Notes under the pieces: model-generated
The model's input: the letters and a program-made list of their open reading frames with translations, nothing else
Told to the model about the DNA's origin: nothing
The model's database searches: none
Program-made: the position numbers and the translations under genes
Part shown: positions 19,041 through 37,500 of the stretch, piece after piece
Layout: each line of letters opens with the position of its first letter
Position numbering within the stretch: the stretch's first letter is position 1
Assembly: GCF_964340395.1 (NCBI RefSeq)
Contig: NC_135560.1
Coordinates: 23,071,675-23,109,174, forward strand
Direction of reading: 5' to 3'
Length of the DNA: 37,500 nucleotides
Source: Glandiceps talaboti
Lineage: Eukaryota; Hemichordata; Enteropneusta; Spengelidae

Positions 19041-19458
19041 TAGTTCATGGTCCGAGTGTTCATCACAAACTCCAAGGTTTTTTTTCAGAGTTCAAGATAG
19101 AAATTACTTGTAGAGTTCAGGTTGATGATAATAATAAAATATAATATACAATGTACAACTTTGAACTGTGAGTTGATAAACAAGATACTGTAAATACTTA
19201 TTAGTGGTCAAAAATACTGGGGTCTGTTATATACTTATAGTCATTCCAATATGTGTCTAGACTGTTTTTGAAAGTATTTAAAAGTTATTGATGTTACAAC
19301 AGTAATAAGTAACAGTATTTGGTATTTTGTTATTGCAGGACAAAGTGATGCGTGTACAGTATGTGTGGGTTTTATGCAGAGACCAAGAGTGTTTGGATCC
19401 TAATGCTGCATGGAAACTATTGGATTTATCTGCCAACTCTGCTGAACAATGGGTCTGA
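9520..19458 (+). CDS. TIMM44: TIMM44: mitochondrial import inner membrane translocase subunit, 15 coding exons
   Basis: Exons: 9520-9561, 9904-10014, 11123-11215, 11455-11532, 12177-12257, 12544-12693, 13574-13643, 14155-14224, 14767-14852, 15026-15118, 15683-15807, 16352-16402, 17295-17384, 17763-17873, 19339-19458. The sum is 1371 nt, 456 residues plus TGA; human is about 452. TIM44 sits on the matrix face of the inner membrane and docks mtHsp70 to the TIM23 channel for presequence import. The start MAAARITFCRTLRQ is basic/hydroxylated without acids, as expected for a matrix presequence. Then come a lysine-rich helical region (KNKEMKENLRKFREE) and the conserved C-terminal Tim44 domain (KYDESDSA, GGVFTKTEMSEVLTEI, DWCYEA, LCRDQE, ending AEQWV). 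The frame stays open upstream to an ATG at 9337 (61 extra codons), but similarity starts at 9520. Intron 14 is GC-AG. The stop codon lies inside a degenerate repeat. Confidence 0.94.
10015..11122. other. TIMM44 intron 2
   Basis: No gene or mobile element recognised. It contains a 10-bp inverted repeat with two TCAAGGTCA-type sites (10143-10168) and a short G run at 10943-10951. Confidence 0.6.
10143..10168. promoter_or_regulatory. Inverted pair of TCAAGGTCA nuclear-receptor half-sites
   Basis: TTCAAGGTCA, 6 bp, TGACCTTGAA. TCAAGGTCA is the extended half-site bound by monomeric ERR/SF-1 type receptors. Function here is inferred from motif identity only. Confidence 0.35.
11671..12047 (+). repeat. 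69-bp tandem repeat, about 5.4 copies, in TIMM44 intron 4
   Basis: The unit begins TTTACTTTGGTGTTATGGGT and continues through GATACTATAAATGATTGTGG. Because 69 is divisible by 3, one frame stays open for 127 codons. A single diverged copy is found far away at 37015-37074. Confidence 0.93.
13574..13643 (+). CDS. TIMM44: TIMM44 exon 7 (marks the end of a large repeat-poor intron)
   Basis: AGT GTG AAG TCT GTC AAA CAG GAA encodes SVKSVKQEIDD, matching the human segment VESVKKEIDD; it leaves phase 1 before GTGAGT. The preceding intron (12694-13573) holds no recognised gene. A (CAAT)n tract follows the exon at about 13709-13727. Confidence 0.9.
14251..14592. mobile_element. MITE, 342 bp, piggyBac-like (TTAA target sites)
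   Basis: The left end reads AGCTGCACTAGCTGTAACTG; the right end, reversed, reads AGATGCACTAGCTGTGACTG. Both are flanked directly by TTAA (14247-14250 and 14593-14596). TTAA duplication is the hallmark of piggyBac-type insertion. No coding capacity. It sits 26 bp inside TIMM44 intron 8. Confidence 0.8.
14837..14976 (+). repeat. 25-bp minisatellite of TIMM44 exon-9 3' end plus donor, 5.6 copies
   Basis: The unit is AACCAAGTATTCAACA (exon) plus GTAAGTTGT (intron). The first copy is the true junction, at 14852/14853. Copies 2-5 carry GTAACT, ATAAGT, GTAAGT and GTAACT donors. Reading past the first donor gives TAA within four codons. Confidence 0.93.
15840..15928. repeat. 30-bp tandem repeat, 3 copies
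   Basis: Repeats of GAGTATCAGTGTGGATACAT followed by a GCCTTTAGG-like tail, in TIMM44 intron 11. Confidence 0.85.
16411..16716 (+). repeat. 52-bp tandem repeat, about 6 copies, just inside TIMM44 intron 12
   Basis: It starts 8 bp after the exon-12 donor. Each unit contains ATACTTTCCTCCAG, a polypyrimidine-CAG string resembling a 3' splice site, then TGTAACCATGG and ATATTGGTACACT. The spacing between ACTTTCCTCC starts is 52, 52, 52, 52 and 50. Confidence 0.93.
16925..17094 (+). mobile_element. Possible retroelement 3' end
   Basis: The segment ends with AATAAATCAATTTCAATTTCAA, a polyadenylation-signal-like string followed by an ATTTCA repeat, as at the 3' ends of many non-LTR elements. No reading frame survives. 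The left limit is a guess. Confidence 0.3.
17890..18258 (-). mobile_element. tRNA-derived SINE in TIMM44 intron 14
   Basis: Read on the minus strand, a tRNA-like head (GATTAGAATGGCAAGC resembling a degenerate A-box region, then the B box GGTTCGAGTTT at 18200-18190) precedes about 280 bp of unrelated body. A (CAAT)n tail lies at about 17891-17911. This order (tRNA head, body, short-repeat tail) is that of a SINE. Confidence 0.65.
18447..18693. mobile_element. MITE, 247 bp, with long imperfect inverted ends and TTA flanks
   Basis: The left end GGCTCTGTTTATATGG and the reversed right end GGCTGTGTTTACACAA belong to an inverted repeat of roughly 40 bp, both flanked by TTA (18444-18446, 18694-18696). 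A 3-bp TWA duplication points to the PIF/Harbinger group. No coding capacity. Within TIMM44 intron 14. Confidence 0.6.
18900..19037. repeat. (GT)n microsatellite
   Basis: About 138 bp of GT with GCGT interruptions around 18967-18995, in TIMM44 intron 14. Confidence 0.98.
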
Positions 19459-19790
19459 GAATTTGTTCAAAAATATAACTGTAAAATTTGCAGAAAATTG
19501 GGTCTGATATTTTGTCAAACATTACAACTGAATTTTCAGAACAGTAGGTGTACAATTGATAAAACATTACAATTACAAACTGTGAAGAACAGTGGGTTTG
19601 AAATTTTGTTAAAATACTTCAGTTGCAAAGTTTACAAAGCAGTGAGTCTGAGATCTTGTTAAACACTACAACTTCAACTGATACATGTACAAAACAATGA
19701 ATCTCAGATTTTGTCAAACACTACAGCTGCAAAGTTTTCAAAGAGTTGGCTTGAGATTTTGTCAAATACTATAAATTATAATGACTTCCT
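19441..19790 (+). repeat. Degenerate 50-60-bp repeat spanning the TIMM44 stop codon and 3' UTR
   Basis: GAACAATGGGTCTGAGAATT at the last codons and stop recurs as GAAAATTGGGTCTGATATTT, GAACAGTGGGTTTGAAATTT, AAGCAGTGAGTCTGAGATCT and further copies, each followed by a TTGTCAAACACTACAACTGC-like string. About 6 copies. Confidence 0.8.
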
Positions 19791-19879
19791 AGAAGTTTTT
19801 TGTGAAAGAATAGATTTTGAAGAAAACCCTAGATGCCCCATTCATAATCTTTATCGTTAAACTTTAGTATAGAACTAGA

Positions 19880-19885
19880 AATAAA
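19880..19885 (+). terminator. Candidate TIMM44 polyadenylation signal (proximal)
   Basis: AATAAA 422 bp after the stop codon. A distal alternative AATAAA is at 20723-20728, beyond the 28-bp array. Confidence 0.4.
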
Positions 19886-20045
19886 TGAAAATTGGCAACT
19901 TGTAGAGGAACAACAACCCATCTATGAAGCTACAGTGTTAGCAATGCTATCAAGCAGTGTGTTCTATACATCGTTTTATGTTCTGTAGGCAACTGATGGC
20001 ATAAAATCACTCCCACATATTGTATCAAGTCTACTTTTATGGACG

Positions 20046-20472
20046 TTTTGACGTAACCTCAACTTAGTGTGGGTTTTGATGTAACCCTAACTTAGTGTGG
20101 GTTTTGACGTAAACCCTAACTTAGTGTGGGTTTTGATGTAACCCTAACTTAGTGTGGGTATTGACGTAACCCTAACTTAGTGTGGGTTTTGACGTAACCC
20201 TCTAACTTAGTGTGGGTTTTGACGTAAACCCTAACTTAGTGTGGGTTTTGATGTAACCCTAACTTAGTGTGGGTATTGACGTAACCCTAACTTAGAGTGG
20301 GTTTTGACGTAACCCTCTAACTTAGTGTGGGTTTTGATGTAACCCTAACTTAGTGTGGGTTTTGACGTAACACTAACTTAGTGTGGGTTTTGACGTAACC
20401 CTCTAACTTAGTGTGGGTTTTGATGTAACCCTAACTTAGTGTGGGTATTGACGTAACCCTAACTTAGTGTGG
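20046..20472 (+). repeat. 28-bp tandem repeat, about 15 copies
   Basis: The unit is TTTTGACGTAACCCTAACTT plus AGTGTGGG, with small indels. Each copy has TGACGTAA and AACCCTAA. Downstream of TIMM44, possibly within its longer 3' UTR. Confidence 0.95.
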
Positions 20473-20729
20473 CTGAAAATTTTCTTCCAGATGGACATGA
20501 TAGATATTGTAAATACTTCATTTTTACATGGGACTATTGAAGATCATCTCATGTATTAGTAGGAAAGAATCTCTATCATTTACCCATGTATCAAATCATT
20601 CAAGTAAAGAGACTGAACTGTGCCGAAATATGTCTCACATCTTGATTACAAATTTTATGAAGGTTGCATGTATAAATGTGTTGATTGCATCTGTTGGGGA
20701 CTTTTGTAGTTAAATTAATTTGAATAAAA

Positions 20730-21711
20730 TATATTTCAACAACAGTCATATGCTATTATAATAATTGTGGAAAATTTTCTTTACATCTTAAGCTGGTCTC
20801 TTAAAAATTTTTAGTTTGGTTTATGCAATTATTTTCAGAAGACTGCCAAGACTACGCATACCTTACTGAAATTTCAAGACCTACTGGTACTTGGTAAAAT
20901 ATTGTCATAAAACTATTCACTATCTGTGTGACTGTAAACTGCCAATATTACTACTATGGAAAGCAAGCTATCACCTAATTAAGATAGACACAAAATAAAC
21001 TGTTATTGTTACATGTAGATGATTACACTCACAGGAGGGCGATGTTTCTGAAAGTAAGTTTTCCTTAAGTGGTAGTACATTCAACCCTAGTCAGTATTTA
21101 CACTGTCTTGATTACAGGGTGATTATATCCACAGAATGACATTAGGTGTCCATTTTGTCCTCATCACACCTTTTAAAATGATGGGTCAATTAAAAAAAAT
21201 AAAAATTATCAAAAAGTCTGTGTACAAATAGTTGATGTTATATTTGTACTTTAACAGTGTGAATGAAATAAAAATATACAATTAAAAGTCAGAAGGAAAC
21301 TTTGAACCATAAGTAAAATTTCCCTAATTTCACCAATAAATGATATATATTGCTCAGATATGCACTTGAGGGGTTGTCATCTGAAAATCTGACACTGTGC
21401 GTTTTTCTAATCCTGCGTAGAGAGCACTGGTTTTAAAAAATATTTACCAGAAATGTAGGGTGTGTTGGGTCACAAGAAATATAGAGTGAAGTAAGGCTGC
21501 CCTGTCCTTACCAAGGTATTTGCTATCACCCGCTTGTGTAATCTACCACATCAAACAATAATAGTTTATTTCAATCCTAGTAAATTGAAAGCTTGGTTTC
21601 CTCAGTAGTACTTAGCTGATAGCATATTTTCCCTAGTTGTATCAAACATGTCTGTCAGTAATAATGCTGTTGTATATCTAGCAACCCTACTGAATTCCAT
21701 TGTAAATAGGG
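20730..21711. other. Intergenic, nothing recognised
   Basis: No conserved reading frame, RNA gene or repeat array recognised between the distal TIMM44 polyadenylation candidate and the next array. Confidence 0.6.
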
Positions 21712-22118
21712 TTCATAGACACTAACTAACAACTTGTAATACCCCATGTCAAAGTATCTTTCATAGACACTAACTAACAACTTGTAACACCAATGTCACA
21801 GTATTTTTCATAGACACCGTAACTAACAACTTGTAACACTCCATGTCAAAGTACCTTTCATAGACACTGTAACTAACAACTTGTAACACCCCATGTCACA
21901 GTACCTTTCATAGACACCATAACTAACAACTTGTAACACCCCATGTCACAGTACCTTTCATAGACACTGTAACTAACAACTTGTGACACCAATGTCACAG
22001 TATCTTTCATAGACACCGTAGCTAACAACTTGTAACACCCCATGTCTCAGTATCTTTTTCACAGTATCTTTCATAGACACCGTAACTAACAACTTGTAAC
22101 ACCATAGTCACACTGGCT
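21712..22118. repeat. About 50-bp tandem repeat, 8 copies
   Basis: The unit is CATAGACACCGTAACTAACA plus ACTTGTAACACCCCATGTCA and CAGTATCTTT, with 1-3 bp length changes. Intergenic. Confidence 0.93.
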
Positions 22119-23092
22119 TTCCCTCTTTTTTCGAGTGCACCATAAGGTTTTACTGGCATTGGTATTGGTTGTAAGATACATTTCCCTTATTGGATTTAAT
22201 ATGTTTGATGTGGCTTAGGGTGGCATATCAAGTTAACTGGTTTGGCTTAAAATCTTCCTACCCGGGGAGTAGTTGTTTGTACACAAAAAACTACAAGTTG
22301 GGAAAACAGGATAATGGTGGCATATCAAGTTTGCTGTTTTGATATTCCTGTATGTTTGATTTCATGTATATCAAATCTGCTGTTCTTAGATATACTCATA
22401 CATATTTTCTATAAAACTTTTCATTACAACAAATAAGCATTTTACAGTGTTGTCAAAATTTTATATTATCTTTAGAATAATTTAGTGTTTCCAGTGTATA
22501 TAAATATAAATATAACTGCACTCTCAGGCCTACAGAAAATATTACCGCTGGTGAGAAATAAACATCATAAATAATTGATATGAAATATGTGTTGTTGCTA
22601 TTGTGTTGATTTGAATTTGAAGAAATAAAGGAAAATAGGAATATGAAATCTGAAATGAGATTGGAAGTTCATGGACTCTGGGTTCATTACAATTGAACCT
22701 TTTTGTTCAGAGAGTCAAACAGTGTTTGGATGTGAATCTTAAATTTTCACTGATGTCTCAGGGTGTAATATAGCGGGGTTTTGTAACAGGTTTTTGAGTG
22801 ATACAGCTGAGATCTCAATGTGTAGATTATGATTAGGTTGGACTTCTTTTGGCGTATATATATTGCTTCCTTCGACCTTCATCCAAATTGCTATAAACCT
22901 TGGACAGTTAAGATACACAAGAAGAAAGAGCTATGCAGAGACAAACACAGAAAGACATCCAAGGCAGCAAGAAATTTCCTAGTCAAGTGCTATCCATTGC
23001 ATCAAATCTCAACATCTCTCTTTACGTCTAGCTCAATGAGGGCCTGAGATGAAATTTCAAATTCAACCAAAGCCACCACACATCAAGTCTTT
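22119..23092. other. Intergenic, nothing recognised
   Basis: An open frame of 72 codons at 22829-23047 has no recognisable domain and no supporting splice context; I do not call it a gene. Confidence 0.5.
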
Positions 23093-24517
23093 GTTAATTA
23101 CAGAATTCTGCCCAATGATAAGTTAGTGTTTATTGGGGGCAGTTACTTAATGTCCAAATATGGTAATCACAGAATTCTGCCCAATGATAAGTGTGTTTAT
23201 TGGGGGCAGTTACATAATGTCCAAATATGGTGATCACAGAATTCTACCCAATGATAAGTTAGTGTTTATTGGGGGCATTTACTTAATGTCCAAATATGGT
23301 AATCACAGAATTCTGCCCAATGATAAGTTAGTGTTTATTAGGGGCAGTTACATAATGTCCAAATATGGTAATCACAGAATTCTACCCAATGATAAGTTAG
23401 TGTTTATTGGGGGCATTTACTTAATGTCCAAATATGGTAATCACAGAATTCTACCCAATGATAAGTTAGTGTTTATTGGGGGCATTTACTTAATGTCCAA
23501 ATGTGGTAATCACAGAATTCTACCCAATGATAAGTTAGTGTTTATTAGGGGCAGTTACTTAATGTCCAAATATGGTAATCACAGAATTCTGCCCAATGAT
23601 AAGTTAGTGTTTATTGGGGGCAGTTACTTAATGTCCAAATATGGTGATCACAGAATTCTACCCAATGATAAGTTAGTGTTTATTGGGGGCATTTACTTAA
23701 TGTCCAAATATGGTAATCACAGAATTCTGCCCAATGATAAGTTAGTGTTTATTGGGGGCAGTTACATAATGTCCAAATATGGTGATCACAGAATTCTACC
23801 CAATGATAAGTTAGTGTTTATTAGGGGCAGTTACATAATGTCTAAATATGGTAATCACAGAATTCTACCCAATGATAAGTTAGTGTTTATTAGGGGCAGT
23901 TACATAATGTCTAAATATGGTAATCACAGAATTCTACCCAATGATAAGTTAGTGTTTATTAGGGGCAGTTACATAATGTCCAAATATGGTAATCACAGAA
24001 TTCTGCCCAATGATAAGTTAGTGTTTATTGAGGGCAGTTACATAATGTCCAAATATGGTGATCACAGAATTCTACCCAATGATAGGTTAGTGTTTATTGA
24101 GGGCAGTTACATAATGTCCAAATATGGTGTTCACAGAATTCTACCCAATGATAGATTAGTGTTTATTGAGGGCAGTTACATAATGTCCAAATATGGTGAT
24201 CACAGAATTCTACCCAATGATAGGTTAGTGTTTATTGAGGGCAGTTACATAATGTCCAAATATGGTGTTCACAGAATTCTACCCAATGATAGATTAGTGT
24301 TTATTGAGGGCAGTTACATAATGTCCAAATATGGTGATCACAGAATTCTACCCAATGATAGGTTAGTGTTTATTGAGGGCAGTTACATAATGTCCAAATA
24401 TGGTGATCACAGAATTCTGCCCAATGATAAGTTAGTGTTTATTGAGGGCAGTTACATAATGTCCAAATATGGTGATTACAGAATTCTACCCAATGATAGG
24501 TTAGTGTTTATTGAGGG
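23093..24517 (+). repeat. 69-bp satellite array, about 20 copies (left block)
   Basis: The unit contains ACAGAATTCTACCCAATGAT, AAGTTAGTGTTTATTGGGGG and CAGTTACATAATGTCCAAAT. Variants cluster in sub-blocks (GGGGG, AGGGG and GAGGG versions), the later copies being GAGGG, which suggests local unit spread. The array resumes at 25787 after a retrotransposon insertion. One 503-codon frame is open, but substitutions are mostly non-synonymous and an early 2-bp deletion shifts the frame, so it is not read as a protein. Confidence 0.97.
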
Positions 24518-25786
24518 AATCAGAATCAGAACCAGAATCAGAATTACTTTATTCATCCCACGAGGGGAAATTAAAACGACAGTTCTTGCAGGTAAAACAA
24601 AAATAAAAGCAATACAAAAGATAGCATTACATATATTACACAACATACTAAAAACAACAGCACAGTACTAAAAAGAGCGACAATGATTGCTATTAAGAAC
24701 TGAGATAGCGGATGGGACGAAAGACGATTTAAAACGATTGGTTTTAGCTGCTGGAGCACGGTATCTACCACTCCTTGAAATACGACGGTCGTAGAATTCT
24801 GCATAAAGTGGATGGGAAGGGTCTTTCAGAACACTGTGAGCCTTTGACATTATGCGTTTGTTATAGATATAATCTATATTTTCACTTTGTTTACCGATAA
24901 TTTGGCTACCCTTTTTGATAATCTTGTTTAGTCTTCCCATCTCATGTTGGGACAGATTACCTCCCCAACAAACAATGCCAAAGGTGAAAGCACTGCAAAC
25001 AACTGCATTAAAAAACACCCCTAAAAGATCGTGACTAACACCAAATGATCTTAGTTTCCTTAGGCAGTACAGACGAGTGTTAGCTTTCTTAATAATGAAG
25101 TTGGTATTCTCAACCCATTTTAGTTTACTATCAAGCTTGATACCCAGGTATTTATATTCGTTCACTCGGTCTACTATTGAGTCTCTGATATGGACAGGTG
25201 CTGGGTCACGCTGAACTTTTCTAAAATCAATACAGAGCTCTTTGGTCTTTAAAACATTAAGATACAGATAATTATCATTACACCAGTCAGTAAATCTCTC
25301 AATCTCATCTAAATAAATCGAATCATCATCATTGCTGATCTTCCCAACCATTGCTGTATCATCTGCAAATTTGACCAATGGACACGAGATGTCAGAATTC
25401 CGGCAGCTGGCAGTATACAGTGTGAAAAGGAAGGGTGCTAAAACAGTGCCCTGGGGCGCACCTGTATTAGTATACGCTACGTCAGATTTTTTACCATTTA
25501 AAGACACCATCTGTGGCCTATTAGTAAGGTAATTAAAAATCCAATGTACAGTTGAAGGTGACAAGTTCATTGCTAAAAGTTTCTGAACAATAAGATGAGG
25601 CTGTATAGTGTTAAAAGCACTTGAAAAGTCGAAGAACATTAATCTGATTGAACTTCCAGGTTTTTCTAAATGAGAATACATTATTTAAAACATGTAACAT
25701 CGCATCCTCTATGCCCCTGTTCTTACGATAAGCAAACTGTAATGGGTCTATAAAATCAGAGACTAAAACTGTTAACTTATTTAAAA
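24518..25786 (-). mobile_element. 5'-truncated non-LTR retrotransposon (CR1/Rex1-like, Jockey superfamily) inside the 69-bp array
   Basis: On the minus strand, the reverse-transcriptase part of an ORF2 starts within the RT domain near 25786. It shows FFDFSSAFNTI, GAPQGTVLAP (motif B) and FADD (catalytic box, normally YADD), then a C-terminal region with HPLYAEF and SFVPSAISVLNS. A 337-codon frame covers 25681-24668. The N-terminal piece (DPLQFAYRKNRGIEDAMLH) is in another frame, so one small indel near 25665 breaks it. The 3' end has AATAAAG followed by a TTCTGA repeat. Truncated, frameshifted, hence a dead copy. Removing it restores the satellite exactly (TTGAGGG to CAGTTAC), with no target-site duplication visible. 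Confidence 0.92.
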
Positions 25787-25887
25787 CAGTTACATAATGT
25801 CCAAATATGGTGATCACAGAATTCTACCCAATGATAGGTTAGTGTTTATTGAGGGCAGTTACATAATGTCCAAATATGGTATATTTA
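25787..25887 (+). repeat. 69-bp satellite array, right block (about 1.5 copies)
   Basis: Resumes in register with the left block at CAGTTACATAATGTCC and ends within ATATGGTATATTT, where similarity stops. Confidence 0.95.
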
Positions 25888-26429
25888 TCAGCTCAGGATG
25901 CTACTTATACACTGTTTACATTTATATTCTAACAGGTAGGGGTTTATTCACTAGCATGAACAACTTTTGGTTCATGATTTCTCAATGATTTAGACGGAGT
26001 AAAGAGATGATTCGACATCATGGGTAACATTTTGACTAGAAATTTCCCATGAAGAGTACCTAGGACTAGATTGTAAGCTTTGTAGGCAGCTATCGTATAC
26101 TTGATTAGAAAGTTTGAACTTTGGCCGTACACCACTTGTACGTGTACCTTTAAATTAGTCTTCACTTCCCAAATTGGTGTAACCAGGGACTTAACAAGAT
26201 CTTTCTGAAGAGAGTGGCAGTTGGCATTTACTACCAAACCTGTCTCAGAGTGATTATATTAGATGTCGCAATGTTTTGTACTCGCGCAAATTCCTACATA
26301 AAATAAAATAGACACTGATAGTATATACCAGATTTAACCTAAATGCCTCTCGTAAAGGACATAACCCATAATTTTTTAATTTAGTCTTACACATTGTTGG
26401 AATGCAAAATTCTGAGTTATAGGTACTAT

Positions 26430-26459
26430 CTCAGACCACTAAATATTTAGTGGCCTGAG
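26430..26459. repeat. 30-bp near-perfect palindrome
   Basis: CTCAG, one mismatch, CCACTAAAT, then ATTTAGTGG, one mismatch, CTGAG, without spacer. It would form a hairpin with a 15-bp stem. Confidence 0.8.
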
Positions 26460-27252
26460 GTACGACGTGATGTACCCCCGGTGGTTGCAGTCTCAGACGA
26501 AGGAGGCAAGGGTATGCATACTTGTTAGAAATTTCACGGGGATGTTTTTCGTTGGCCATCTATGTCCGAGGAATCGTAAAAAATGGGTACTGTTTCAGAT
26601 CACCATATTAAACATTAGGGCAAACAATATACGCATTAGGTGTCCTTGAAAGTAAAACCTCCTGGATTTCGGAAATAAGGGGATGTTTTTTGCAGTGATT
26701 CACAGAAGGAACTTGCTAATGTTTATTACGTAGTGTGAAAATCGATATGCATGTTTCTGAAATAAACCAATACCAACACAATCATACAAATGCAAATACG
26801 GCGGGAAATTCGTGCATGTTTGTCAATTGATTATTTAGTACGGAACATAATCCCTTGCAATATATGGCTTGGCTCGAAAACAAATAATCCAATACTTCAG
26901 AATAGATCTAATACGTGAGACACCAAGCCAGCAGTATTGCGCGCAATATTGTGCAGAAAATACCAGGGTTGTGAGGGTAGTTTGGGTAGTGAGGGACAGG
27001 CAACAACAATAGTTTTATTTTGTGTCTATCTTTAATATTTTTCCTATAGCTACTATACAATGAAACCATAAATAACAATACCAGTATTTTCTATTGTCTA
27101 CATGGGAAAAATACATTGCAATATCTAAATGAAAAAAAAGTACAAAAACACAACTGCTTGAAACTTTACAAATCAAGACACTTCTTTGGAAGAAAAATAT
27201 GTGAAAACTCCTTCACATAGGCATTGCATGACTCGAATTTCATCTACCTTTT

Positions 27253-27258
27253 TTTATT
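27253..27258 (-). terminator. Candidate LONP1 polyadenylation signal
   Basis: AATAAA on the minus strand, about 285 bp after the LONP1 stop codon. Confidence 0.35.
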
Positions 27259-27540
27259 CCTCAATATAAATAACAATACCAGTATAGTTCAGTGTTGATT
27301 TTAATGCAAGTGTTGATTTTAATGGAGGTGTTGCTCTTGTGTATTCAATTTTTCATGCAAACAACCCAAAAATACCATGGCAAAACCGTTCTCATATACC
27401 CGTGACCGTGTCATGACCTATAAAATATTTATATCTTCAAGTAAAATTCATATCAGATGTTGATAAAGAGTGTGAAGTAGACTCTCTCAATATGAAGTAA
27501 AAACCTAGCAAAGTATTATGGGTACAGTACTACACTTTGG

Positions 27541-37231
<9,691 letters not shown>

Positions 37232-37500
37232 CTGACAAGGTAAAATGAAATAGAAAACTAAAGTAAAATAGAGTTACTTTGGGATGGTAAGTTACAGACC
37301 ATTTCATGTAAGCGTTCAATGGCTTTGTTTCATACAACACACAGAAACCAAAGTAAAAATGAACATTCAACATTTTAAGATAGCAAGATTCCAATTTCCT
37401 GCTCCATTTTTGTCCAAATGAAATAAACCATTTAACATACTGCAACTAGATTTATCCAATGTTTTGATGTCTGCATGGTGGCCAGTCAGTTCATTTCATT

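Larger units (their letters stand above)
17874..19338 (+). other. TIMM44: GC-AG intron (TIMM44 intron 14)
   Basis: Exon 14 ends GATAAG and the intron begins GCAAGT, the usual strong context of GC-AG introns; the acceptor is TTATTGCAG. The join gives EGDKDKVMR, with the same residue count as human EGDPDKVLR, so no nearby GT donor is needed. Confidence 0.85.
25888..27540. other. Intergenic between the satellite and the LONP1 3' end
   Basis: No gene recognised. A minus-strand 97-codon frame at 25944-26237 has no recognisable domain. A 30-bp palindrome lies at 26430-26459. Candidate LONP1 polyadenylation signals (AATAAA on minus) are at 27253-27258 and 27014-27019. Confidence 0.55.

Noticed and set aside
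20046-20472. Interstitial telomere
   Set aside because: The unit is 28 bp and only partly resembles CCCTAA; no run of hexamers.
22829-23047. 72-codon plus-strand frame
   Set aside because: No similarity recognised and no repeat or splice context; likely chance.
23160-24671. 503-codon open frame with a 23-residue repeat
   Set aside because: It arises because the 69-bp satellite unit is a multiple of 3 and has one stop-free frame. Substitutions change residues freely and an early 2-bp deletion shifts the frame.
25944-26237. 97-codon minus-strand frame
   Set aside because: No recognisable domain, splice context or neighbour supporting a gene.

Overview
This is nuclear DNA from an intron-rich metazoan. 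It is AT-rich, carries two tRNA-derived SINEs, LINE fragments and terminal-inverted-repeat elements, and is dense in micro- and minisatellites. An apparent U12-type AT-AC intron fits an animal lineage that kept the minor spliceosome, such as a deuterostome, lophotrochozoan or cnidarian. The species cannot be read from the sequence. Three conserved genes were reconstructed exon by exon. In each, the phases join without interruption and the result aligns with remembered human orthologues.

Layout. Positions 2-423 (+) hold the possible last two exons of an unrecognised gene. DDX59 (zf-HIT plus DEAD-box RNA helicase) runs on the minus strand, 13 coding exons from 8867 down to 1126, 678 residues. 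It diverges from TIMM44 (mitochondrial import motor docking protein; plus strand, 15 coding exons, 9520-19458, 456 residues) across a 652-bp shared promoter region with ZNF143/STAF-like and YY1-like motifs. Positions 19459-27540 hold the TIMM44 3' region, several minisatellites, and a 69-bp satellite array split by a 5'-truncated non-LTR retrotransposon. The minus-strand 3' part of LONP1 (mitochondrial Lon protease; 12 exons, 37231-27541, 518 residues: AAA+ and Ser/Lys protease domains) is convergent with TIMM44 and runs off the right edge.

TIMM44 and LONP1 both act in mitochondrial matrix proteostasis: import motor docking and protein degradation. DDX59 is a separate, probably nuclear/cytoplasmic, RNA helicase that shares only the promoter interval.

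The most striking pattern is how often minisatellites are seeded on splice junctions. In all three genes, the 3' end of an exon plus its GT donor has been copied in tandem into the following intron (40 bp x13, 25 bp x5-6, 58 bp x6, 48 bp x13, 79 bp x3, and decayed single copies). One 3' splice acceptor is duplicated too, with a SINE between the copies. Stop codons or frame breaks in the four arrays checked imply that the first donor must be chosen. Other items are the AT-AC intron, a GC-AG intron in TIMM44, altered helicase motifs I and II in DDX59, and three MITE-like elements.
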